Assembly: GCF_012027325.1 (NCBI RefSeq) | Contig: NZ_SNUG01000008.1 | Location: forward strand, 1-64,000 | Length of the DNA stretch: 64,000 nucleotides | Direction: 5' to 3' | Source of the DNA: Thermococcus sp. M39 | GTDB lineage: Archaea > Methanobacteriota_B > Thermococci > Thermococcales > Thermococcaceae | Part shown: positions 1 through 5,642 of the stretch, in pieces | How the letters are laid out: each line of letters opens with the position of its first letter | Position numbering within the stretch: position 1 is the stretch's first letter | Translations under genes and position numbers: made by a program | Notes under the pieces: model-generated | What the model was told of the DNA's origin: nothing | The model's database searches: none | Seen by the model: the letters and a program-made list of their open reading frames with translations, nothing else

Positions 1-128
1 ATCCATCCACTTATAACCCAAAAGCTTCATCACAACCACCATGATAAACTTTGAAGTTAGTACGATAAAGCTTGTGGTGAGTACCGTTTCCTCCTGCACC
101 TATTTTTGTTGTAACTTCTGAGCAACAC
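1..128 (-). other. Possible coding remnant next to a TnpB-type right end
   Basis: Read on the minus strand, bases after the right-end hairpin at 129-175 stay open for about 40 codons and end at a TAA near base 13. The translation contains the stretch GAGGNGTHHKLYRTN. It has no start codon and reads straight out of the hairpin, so it may be a truncated gene end or chance. I recognise no family. Nothing else is visible in this stretch. Confidence 0.2.
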
Positions 129-175
129 TGACCTCCTCCCCGCCCTGAAGGGCGAGGCTTTCAAGAGAAAAATGT
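129..175 (-). repeat. TnpB-element right-end hairpin, copy 1
   Basis: On the minus strand this reads CATTTTTCTCTTGAAAGC, then CTCGCCCTTCAGGGCGGGG, then AGGAGGTCAG. The CGCCC/GGGCG stem with a TTCA loop followed by GAGGAGGTCAG is the conserved right end of IS200/IS605 (IS1341-type) elements in Thermococcales, where it forms the 3' end of the tnpB transcript (omegaRNA). No tnpB lies upstream on this strand, so this is a solo end. Four more copies occur before base 4420. Confidence 0.75.
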
Positions 176-331
176 AACTACCATGAGCGGCACCCCATCG
201 TCTATGGCTGAGATGATTTTGTTGAACTCGTACCCCCTATCGAACATATCACCTTTTGACTTCTTTATGCGACTGAACAACATTGCGAGGTCACCCCATG
301 TTACATGGGGTGTCCTGCCATATTTAGACAT
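161..331 (-). CDS. Short hypothetical protein ending inside a right-end hairpin copy
   Basis: A 56-residue open frame begins MSKYGRTPHVTWGDLAML. Its stop codon TGA lies inside the conserved hairpin copy at 129-175, so the last residues (VTFFS) are encoded by repeat sequence. The upstream region carries other short open stretches on the same strand in other frames, one ending RESYYL just before an ATG. The whole block may therefore be a decayed gene downstream of the ATPase. No strong ribosome site is visible. I recognise no family. Confidence 0.3.
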   Translation of the reverse strand: MSKYGRTPHVTWGDLAMLFSRIKKSKGDMFDRGYEFNKIISAIDDGVPLMVVTFFS

Positions 332-564
332 CATTGTCTACGGGTGTGCACTCCCTTGAAATAATCTTGGGAGGACAGCATTTTATCACTTCTAGTTCCA
401 TTCAAAGATAGTAGCTTTCCCTGTATTGGAATTCAGGAATTGCTTTCTTTATTTCCAGGCAAATCTCTCTCGTTTCTTATGGGTATTGTGCTGAACAAAG
501 TGAACACCCCATCACTAGTGACAGGCCATCACTTTCAAATGTTTAAAGCTCTGTGAGATAATTT
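332..564. other. Gene-poor stretch downstream of the ATPase
   Basis: No convincing gene is visible. On the minus strand short open stretches follow each other in shifting frames, one containing EICLEIKKAIPEFQYRESYY followed directly by an ATG frame of 25 codons. This looks like eroded coding sequence. An 8-bp inverted repeat, ACCCCATG with its complement around a TTA, lies just outside, at about 293-311 within the neighbouring short frame. Confidence 0.3.
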
Positions 565-1971
565 TCACAGCATCAGTAAAAAGAGCTCCCTTGGTACAAA
601 CCATACATCGCCTTTCTTTTTCAAAGGACCATTGTAGACCACCACACCGCAGGTTAACCCCGTCTTCTTCATAGTCTTGATAACCTGGCGGAGACCCTTC
701 TTTCCCCAACCAACCTCAATTACAATCCCTATGGAGTGCCCTTTCAGGATAAAGTCTGCACCTCCCTTTTGGGCATCATAGTGAAGCCCCAACTTCTTCT
801 CCTTAGCGAGCAAGTGGAGATAAAGTGCTACAGCATCCTCAAGAAGCATGCCAAGCGTTTTTGAATCCCTTTCAAACAGTCCAAACTCGTAGAGCACTGC
901 ACTCCTAAGCATTGGTGCTAAAAACTTGTACTTTGGAGTCTTCCGAGCAACTTTGCCTAAAGAACCATAAGCCCTTACTGGGAAGATAACCTCAAGATCC
1001 TCGAGCTTCTCAATCAGCTTTTCTACCGTTCCCTTAGCAAGTCCCAGGGTTGAGCTCAAGTCATCATATGCTAAGCTCTCACCGGAAGCAAGAAGGAGTA
1101 ATAAGCCAAGAGCCTTTTCCCGTGTAGTCTCAGAAAGTCCCTCGCGCACTAAATCAACTTCGACAATCTTTCTCAGTATTTCATAAGCATCTTCAAGTGG
1201 ACTCGTAGAAGTGAGATAAATGGGTAGCGAGCCTTGGATGAGGTAATCCTCAACATCCTTTTCAGTAAACTTCAGTAATATCCCCTCAAGCTTCTCTTCG
1301 ACTCCGGAGAAATCACAATTGAGGAATGCATGCTTTAGAGCTGCACTAAGTTCCTCGGGGATTTGAAGGCCACGCTTGAGGAGCAGGTACTCGGTGAAGG
1401 TAAGAGGCGGTACTCTAAGCTTCTTGGCTCTTCTCATCAAGTCAGGATCGAGCTTAAGAGGGAGTGAAGAGGATCCAGTGACTACAATCATGAGATTGCT
1501 TGCGGAGTCGTGAAGGTCTTTTACAGTGATGCCAAAGTTCTCATCATAGTGGGCTTCGTCAATGAATAGGAAGGTAGGCTGGCTGAACTCTTCAATTCTT
1601 TCACCGAGGAGACGTTCGTATGCTTGAACAAAGTCATTTAGGCTTATTCCCAGTGGACGAAGCTTGTCGAGGGAAACGTAAACAAGTCTTTCTCTTGGGA
1701 TTTGAGGAAGAAGTTTGAAGTATATCTGAGCGAGCATGGTGGTTTTTCCGACACCACGGAGACCATAAAGGACGAGGAGTTTGTTCTCCCGTGCTCTGAG
1801 GAATGATTCAACTTCCTCTTTAAGCTTTGCGAGAGGTTTCCTTTCAGGTCGTTTTTCCCCAGTTGGGGTAAAAACGTACTTTCTAAGCCTCGCCTCGGCT
1901 GTATCAATTGTCCTCCTTACGATGCTTTCCACAAGTTTTTCCTCCACGACTCTCACCTTAGTGTAGTTCAT
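565..1971 (-). CDS. P-loop ATPase of the COG1373 / AAA_14-DUF4143 type
   Basis: The 468-residue protein has a Walker A loop GLRGVGKTTML about 80 residues in and a Walker B stretch TFLFIDEAHYDENF. A sensor-like VVTGSSS follows. The C-terminal third contains GADFILKGHSIGIVIEVGWG, which fits the nuclease-like fold seen at the end of DUF4143 proteins (an acidic D...E pair), though the usual EVK lysine is replaced by GWGKK. Such ATPases are abundant accessory proteins of Thermococcales and have no settled substrate. I chose the ATG at 1971. An in-frame ATG at 2025 would add 18 unconserved-looking residues. The gene lies between two right-end hairpin copies that face the same way (129-175 and 2189-2231). 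Confidence 0.8.
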   Translation of the reverse strand: MNYTKVRVVEEKLVESIVRRTIDTAEARLRKYVFTPTGEKRPERKPLAKLKEEVESFLRARENKLLVLYGLRGVGKTTMLAQIYFKLLPQIPRERLVYVSLDKLRPLGISLNDFVQAYERLLGERIEEFSQPTFLFIDEAHYDENFGITVKDLHDSASNLMIVVTGSSSLPLKLDPDLMRRAKKLRVPPLTFTEYLLLKRGLQIPEELSAALKHAFLNCDFSGVEEKLEGILLKFTEKDVEDYLIQGSLPIYLTSTSPLEDAYEILRKIVEVDLVREGLSETTREKALGLLLLLASGESLAYDDLSSTLGLAKGTVEKLIEKLEDLEVIFPVRAYGSLGKVARKTPKYKFLAPMLRSAVLYEFGLFERDSKTLGMLLEDAVALYLHLLAKEKKLGLHYDAQKGGADFILKGHSIGIVIEVGWGKKGLRQVIKTMKKTGLTCGVVVYNGPLKKKGDVWFVPRELFLLML

Positions 1972-2188
1972 TGCAATAGGATAAAAACCTATCGTTTTAT
2001 ACCATCTAATTGATATTGAGTGCAAACTAATTGTGAAGAATCTCCAGTTTTTCTGTTTTCCTCAAAAGCCTCGCTAGCGGAGATGTCATCGATGTCCTTT
2101 GCTCTGCTAAGAAAAGTCACGCCTCGAACAAAAATCTATTTTCCGAATCATTGCATGAGTTTTCATACCTCTAGCAGGTTGATTATAC

Positions 2189-2231
2189 TGACCTCCTCCC
2201 CATCCTAAAGGGTGAGGCTTTCAAAAGAAAA
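2189..2231 (-). repeat. TnpB-element right-end hairpin, copy 2
   Basis: The minus strand reads ACATTTTTCTTTTGAAAGC followed by CTCACCCTTTAGGATGGGG and AGGAGGTCAG. It matches copy 1 closely and keeps compensating changes in the stem (CACCC/GGATG-type wobble), suggesting the fold was kept. It lies about 60 bp upstream of vapB and points away from it. No tnpB adjoins it. Confidence 0.75.
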
Positions 2232-2291
2232 ATGTAAGAAGCTAACGTAAGTGTTATATGCCTTGGGGTTTTATTTTTATATGGTGAGAGT

Positions 2292-2462
2292 ATGGAAGTT
2301 ATTAAGGTTGAGATCCCTCGAGAGCTGGAGGAGGATGTCAAGAGATACATCAAGCTCCTCAAGAAGAGGAGGGAAGTTCTCAAGAAGACTTTTGGAATTC
2401 TGAAAACAGAAAAAACAGCGAAAGAACTTAGGGTGGAAATTTATGACGAGCTTTATGATTGA
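2292..2462 (+). CDS. vapB: VapB-like antitoxin
   Basis: This 56-residue, highly charged protein (MEVIKVEIPRELEEDVKRY at its start) looks like an archaeal VapB/AbrB- or RHH-type antitoxin: a short beta strand followed by a long lysine- and glutamate-rich helix. It is translationally coupled to the PIN-domain gene downstream, whose preferred start (2455) overlaps its stop. GGTGAG lies 6 nt before the ATG. As in other VapBC pairs it should bind and neutralise the toxin and autoregulate the promoter. The T-rich TATA region lies around 2269-2281. The family assignment rests mainly on size and position. Confidence 0.7.
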   Translation: MEVIKVEIPRELEEDVKRYIKLLKKRREVLKKTFGILKTEKTAKELRVEIYDELYD

Positions 2463-2925
2463 TTCTACGCTCATTATAGAGCACCTCAAGGGTAATCCGA
2501 CTGCAAGGAAAATCTTGGAGCTTTTAATCGATTCTGATGTTGATGTTTACATAAATGATGTTGTAGCTTCAGAAGTCATTTTCATTTATTTAAAGCTAAC
2601 AACCGGGAAAAGCTACTTAACACTCAAGAAGAACCCAGTGATAGTTCGGTCTGTAGATAAAACTCCAGTTTACGAGTTGTTAAGTATGTTTAGATTTCTT
2701 GAAACAAATGAGTTTGTATTTTCTATTGCAAAGAGACTCATAGACAAATATGGACTGCTTCCAAATGATGCTTTGATTTTAGCTACAGCTATTTTTTATA
2801 GGTGTGATTATTTAATCGCACTTGACCCCGACTATAAAGAGCCATGTAAAGCTGAGAAAATACGCTTAATCTCAACCAAAGAAGAACTTGAAAAGACATT
2901 ACCACCCGAAAGCCTCGCCCTTTAG
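2455..2925 (+). CDS. vapC: PIN-domain ribonuclease toxin VapC
   Basis: The 156-residue protein is a PIN-domain toxin expected to cleave RNA with Mg or Mn. Acidic residues at the expected places are visible: D in MIDSTLIIEHL at the N-terminus, E in ASEVIFIYL, D in LPNDALILATA and D in LIALDPDY. I prefer the ATG at 2455, which begins MIDST as in most VapC proteins and overlaps the vapB stop. An ATG at 2443 adds MTSF. The stop codon lies inside a degenerate right-end hairpin copy (2908-2935), so the last residues (SLAL) are encoded by repeat DNA. With the inverted copy at 2189-2231, the toxin-antitoxin pair is bracketed by hairpin copies. Confidence 0.85.
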   Translation: MIDSTLIIEHLKGNPTARKILELLIDSDVDVYINDVVASEVIFIYLKLTTGKSYLTLKKNPVIVRSVDKTPVYELLSMFRFLETNEFVFSIAKRLIDKYGLLPNDALILATAIFYRCDYLIALDPDYKEPCKAEKIRLISTKEELEKTLPPESLAL

Positions 2926-2935
2926 GGCGGGGATG
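2908..2935 (+). repeat. Degenerate TnpB-element right-end hairpin, copy 3
   Basis: The plus strand reads GAAAGCCTCGCCCTTTAGGG followed by CGGGGATG. The stem CGCCC/GGGCG is intact, but the usual GAGGAGGTCAG tail is replaced by GATGCAGTA. It overlaps the end of vapC and is inverted relative to copy 2. Confidence 0.65.
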
Positions 2936-2956
2936 CAGTAATTCTCCCAACAGCTT

Positions 2957-2980
2957 TTAAAAGCCAAAAGCCTTTTATAT
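2957..2980 (+). promoter_or_regulatory. Promoter of the structured RNA gene
   Basis: AAAAGCCTTTTATAT is a good archaeal BRE plus TATA box. Transcription starting about 25 nt downstream would begin near 3000-3003, just where the GC-rich structured stretch begins. There is no ribosome site or open frame behind it on this strand. Confidence 0.55.
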
Positions 2981-3000
2981 CCCCCACACTAATAAAGCCC

Positions 3001-3319
3001 CAGAGGAGCCTCATAAGACAGCCCTCCAAAGAGGGCTTTCACGTATACCCTGGCTTTTGCCAGGGTTGACCCCCGAAGGGGGTCTCTCACAATTCCGCCG
3101 TTTGGCGGTCGAAACTCTCCAAAGGACCCTCAAGCGATAACCCCAAGCCAGCTCGGGCTGGTGAGGGGTAACGGGCCTAAGGCTGGGCCCTCGGGCCGAC
3201 TCCGAAACTGGCGACAGGAGTAGGAGGTGTGAGGCCCGTAAACCTGTGAACTGCCTTGAAGGGCTGGGGTTATGACTCCCGAGAGGAACCCTCGCCCCTC
3301 AGGGCGGGGAGGAGGTCAG
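3001..3319 (+). ncRNA. Candidate structured non-coding RNA ending in a TnpB-type right end
   Basis: In an AT-rich genome this stretch is strikingly GC-rich and has no open frame on the plus strand. Four hairpins follow each other: GCCCTC/GAGGGC (3021-3036), ACCCTGGC/GCCAGGGT with a TTTT loop (3047-3066), GACCCCC/GGGGGTC with a GAA loop (3068-3084) and CCGCC/GGCGG (3095-3108). A nested domain follows: ATAACCCC at 3137-3144 pairs with GGGGTTAT at 3266-3273, ACGGGCCT at 3171-3178 with AGGCCCGT at 3232-3239, CCAGC/GCTGG at 3148-3161, GGCC/GGCC at 3186-3197 and ACTCC/GGAGT at 3199-3221. The 3' end is the right-end hairpin and GAGGAGGTCAG. High GC is a known marker of RNA genes in such genomes (the hgc RNAs of Pyrococcus and Methanocaldococcus). 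The layout fits an omegaRNA without its tnpB, but another RNA class is possible. Confidence 0.7.
3288..3319 (+). repeat. TnpB-element right-end hairpin, copy 4
   Basis: ACCCTCGCCCCTCAGGGCGG followed by GGAGGAGGTCAG. The CGCCC/GGGCG stem is at 3293-3306. This copy forms the 3' end of the structured RNA candidate. In a functional omegaRNA the bases right after GTCAG (from 3320, TGGGGCAACCTCAGTT) would act as the guide. Confidence 0.75.
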
Positions 3320-3622
3320 TGGGGCAACCTCAGTTATGGAAAGAGCCTGAGCCAAATTAGCCCACTTGTCCAGAAGTCTCTCAATTTCCCTCTTCACAAC
3401 ATAAAAAGTCTTGTCAAAGTGGACATAAACTCCATCTAGGCCAAAGACTAAAATCGGCCGCTTATAGTAGGGATTCCTGAGGTAAACATTGATTAAATCA
3501 TTGACAATAATTGGAGGTATCCACCGCCTGAAGTCAAGCAGACTATTACGATTTATCCTTGGAGGTATGTCGGCTGTAACTACATTAGAAGATGTTATTT
3601 GATAGAAATTTACCTGCTTCAT
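3299..3622 (-). CDS. Hypothetical protein ending in a right-end hairpin copy
   Basis: The 107-residue frame (MKQVNFYQITSSNVVTADIP) looks like coding sequence: it has a balanced composition, a hydrophobic ILVFGLDGVYVHF stretch and a charged helix (EIERLLDKW). I recognise no family. Its last residues (LTSSPP) are read from the hairpin copy at 3288-3319 in antisense, so the original C-terminus was probably replaced. A GTG at 3733 would give 144 residues with a hydrophobic N-terminus. GAGGAG sits almost directly before the ATG at 3622. Either start is possible. It may be a truncated relic. Confidence 0.4.
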   Translation of the reverse strand: MKQVNFYQITSSNVVTADIPPRINRNSLLDFRRWIPPIIVNDLINVYLRNPYYKRPILVFGLDGVYVHFDKTFYVVKREIERLLDKWANLAQALSITEVAPLTSSPP

Positions 3623-3765
3623 ACTCCTCAAGCTAAGAATATTTGCTCTGGGCTTTAAGTGCTTTTTGGAAGAAAGAGGGAAAAGCAGAGCCCTGCTAAC
3701 TACAAAATCAAAAACTATTTGTATTTTCCCCACCCATACCTAAGGTACTGACCTTAAAGTTAATT

Positions 3766-4117
3766 ATGGGACTGAAATTACATTTTTCAAACTCATTGCG
3801 GTATTAAACAGTGCAACATTGCACTTGCTGAGGCAATGCAAGAGAACCCAGGGCTTGTTCTTTGCAAGTGGAGTCTTGAAGAAGCGGGACTAATAACGAT
3901 AAGAGAAGAAAAGGTCCCTGCAAACAGGCCAAGGAGATATGTAAAATTAGCAGAAGATTGGCAGGAAGCATTGGTAAGAGCAGAAGAAAGCGAATACGAA
4001 AAACTCAAGGAGAAATGGAAAACGTGTTCTATAGTGGTTATAAATTTGGCCTTGAGTAGATATAATACGACAAAATTTAAATCAATACTAGAAAACGGAG
4101 TAAGGGGACTAAAATGA
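3766..4117 (+). pseudogene. Winged-helix regulator with a broken 5' end
   Basis: From 3836 the frame reads MQENPGLVLCKWSLEEAGLI followed by a wing (EKVPANRPRRYVKL), clearly the second half of a winged helix-turn-helix domain. The first HTH helix (IALAEAM) is encoded upstream in the same frame but without a start codon. An ATG at 3766 (MGLKLHFSNSLRY) is in another frame and would join after a one-base shift near 3804, so the 5' end looks frameshifted. The C-terminal half (WQEALVRAEESEYEKLKEKW) is a helical tail. The dyad AGTGCAA/TTGCACT at 3809-3824 lies within this region. The stop overlaps the start of a small membrane protein (ATGA), the usual regulator-membrane partner arrangement. Confidence 0.45.
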
Positions 4118-4302
4118 GTGATGCCTGCAAAATTATAAGGGAAATAATAAACGAGCCCTTTGTATTCATTGGACTATTGTTAATAGCCATGGGGGCCCTA
4201 GACTGGGACAAAGACGCCATTGGAACAGGAATCTTCTTCATAATACTCGGCCTACTATTCTTCTTTGATGAAGACAACCAAGTTAATCGGAGAAAAAATT
4301 GA
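4114..4302 (+). CDS. Small two-helix membrane protein
   Basis: The 62-residue protein has two hydrophobic segments (FVFIGLLLIAMGAL and GIFFIILGLLFFF) separated by a short charged loop, and a basic C-terminus. Its ATG overlaps the stop of the broken regulator, so the two were co-translated. Function is unknown. Such regulator and membrane-protein pairs are common in Thermococcales. Confidence 0.55.
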   Translation: MSDACKIIREIINEPFVFIGLLLIAMGALDWDKDAIGTGIFFIILGLLFFFDEDNQVNRRKN

Positions 4303-4370
4303 AATTAAACCGAGGTGGTTGCATGATATTCTTTAGGAGGACAAAATTCAGGAAGATATATGGGAACTTT

Positions 4371-4413
4371 TTTCTTTTGAAAGTCTTGCCCTTCAGGGCG
4401 GGGAGGAGGTCAG
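4371..4413 (+). repeat. TnpB-element right-end hairpin, copy 5
   Basis: The plus strand reads TTTCTTTTGAAAGTCTTGCC, then CTTCAGGGCGGGG and AGGAGGTCAG. It keeps the long form of the repeat, including the T-rich upstream part seen in copies 1 and 2. It lies directly upstream of the promoter of the second ATPase. A short frame across it (LLKVLPFRAGRRSALD) resembles TnpB tails, which end in this repeat, but no tnpB body is present. Confidence 0.75.
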
Positions 4414-4432
4414 CACTGGACTGCACAAATGT

Positions 4433-4467
4433 TATAAAGGATACCCCCCGAACTAGTTCGGGGGGTA
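4433..4467 (+). promoter_or_regulatory. TATA box followed by a perfect 26-bp palindrome
   Basis: TTATAAAGG at about 4433-4441 is followed at once by a perfect 26-bp palindrome (4442-4467) with half-site TACCCCCCGAACT. The ATPase ATG is 6 nt further on, at 4474. The palindrome thus covers the expected transcription start, where a bound repressor would block initiation. As RNA it would form a very stable hairpin at the extreme 5' end. Confidence 0.6.
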
Positions 4468-4473
4468 CCCACA

Positions 4474-5562
4474 ATGAGGAGGAGAAAGCCCAAGAGAGGT
4501 GTTTCATTTTTTGATCAGAGGCCGAGAAAAGATAAAGAAAGCTTATTTGGACGTTCTGAGGAGTTAAGCAAGTTAATAACTGCTCTTCATGCCAAAAGCT
4601 GGGTGGCAATTCTTGGACCGAGGATGGCTGGAAAGACCAGTCTAGCATGGGCTGGTGCTAACGCCTTTGCAAAGGAAATGAAGTATAAGGTAATTTTTGT
4701 TGACTTAAGGAATACTGAGACTTCTCGGCAAGCCACGGAGAAGATACTCGGCAGATTGCCAAAATCCATTCTTGAGACCTTGTCAAAATACATTGCGGAG
4801 GTTTCTTTTTCTGCCGGAGACGTTGGAGCTAGTGTAAAACTTAGAGAAAATGTAGCTGCTAAAAACGCTTTGGAAGATGCTCTTTTTGCCCTAAAGGACA
4901 CAATACTAATTCTTGATGAGGTTCAAAACGTGAAACAGGGTGTGGACAACTTCTTAAAAGCCCTAGCCACGGCATTTAATGAAAACGATTCCCTACTGGT
5001 AATCTTTACAGGTTCCTATGCTGGTGTTGTTAAAAAGCTGTTCGAAGCCACTCACAAGGACAGCCTCTATGGGAGGCCACCAATTGAGATACTTCTCCCG
5101 CCCTGGCCCGAGTGGGTAGCGGCAGAATTCCTAAGGAAAGGCTTTGAGCAGTGTGGTATTGATGTCACTCAGAGGGAAATTCAAGAGGCAATTTGGAGGC
5201 TCGGAACGTTGCCCGGCTGGTTGAACCTCTACGGACTCAGGCGTTGTCTTGGAGCAAGTCACGCAGAGGCTTTACAAAGGGTATTTGAGAAGGCTGTGAA
5301 TGAGGCGTTAAGAGAGCTGGAGCACTTCTTAGAAGGGAGAAGTCCCAAAGCCCGAGAGGTCGTTAAGAGATTAGCTTATGGTGCTACATGGGGAGATTTA
5401 GAAAAGACAGGAATTTCAAAAGACACTCTCAGCAGGCTCTTGGATGCCCTGACTAAAGAGTTATTCGTTGTAATTAAGGATGAGATCGGAGTTTATCGAT
5501 TCTCAGATCCAATTTATAGGTATGCCGCAGAGAAACTACCAATGTTGGGACAAAAACTATAA
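4474..5562 (+). CDS. Archaeal P-loop ATPase, COG1672 / Arch_ATPase type
   Basis: The 362-residue protein starts with a basic MRRRKPKRG and the family-typical FFDQRPRKDKESLFGRSEEL, followed by Walker A (GPRMAGKTSL, about residue 48), Walker B (TILILDEVQ), a sensor (LLVIFTGSYAG) and the LPPWPEWVAAEFL segment. The last 80 residues form a winged helix (WGDLEKTGISKDTLSRLLDAL...VYRFSDPIYRYA). This is the standard architecture of archaeal ATPases often carried by mobile or accessory regions. The substrate is unknown. The short leader, with a palindrome between TATA box and ATG, suggests tight repression. It follows hairpin copy 5 directly. Confidence 0.8.
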   Translation: MRRRKPKRGVSFFDQRPRKDKESLFGRSEELSKLITALHAKSWVAILGPRMAGKTSLAWAGANAFAKEMKYKVIFVDLRNTETSRQATEKILGRLPKSILETLSKYIAEVSFSAGDVGASVKLRENVAAKNALEDALFALKDTILILDEVQNVKQGVDNFLKALATAFNENDSLLVIFTGSYAGVVKKLFEATHKDSLYGRPPIEILLPPWPEWVAAEFLRKGFEQCGIDVTQREIQEAIWRLGTLPGWLNLYGLRRCLGASHAEALQRVFEKAVNEALRELEHFLEGRSPKAREVVKRLAYGATWGDLEKTGISKDTLSRLLDALTKELFVVIKDEIGVYRFSDPIYRYAAEKLPMLGQKL

Positions 5563-5642
5563 CTATCGTAGTTGAAAGTCCAGACAAGACCTAATGCCCG
5601 CAATCGAAGACTAGCACAAGCTTCAAAATTTTAAAGAGAAAA

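Noticed and set aside
3001-3319. RNase P RNA, SRP RNA or rRNA fragment
   Set aside because: I find none of their conserved cores; the end is a mobile-element hairpin. A covariance search would be decisive.
129-4413. Repeated GC-rich hairpins read as a CRISPR array
   Set aside because: The copies are 0.4-2 kb apart, occur on both strands and have no regular spacers or cas genes. They match the TnpB right end.
4299-4514. Open frame of 71 codons across hairpin copy 5
   Set aside because: It is the TnpB-tail-like reading of the repeat followed by promoter DNA, and overlaps the ATPase start. No gene body.
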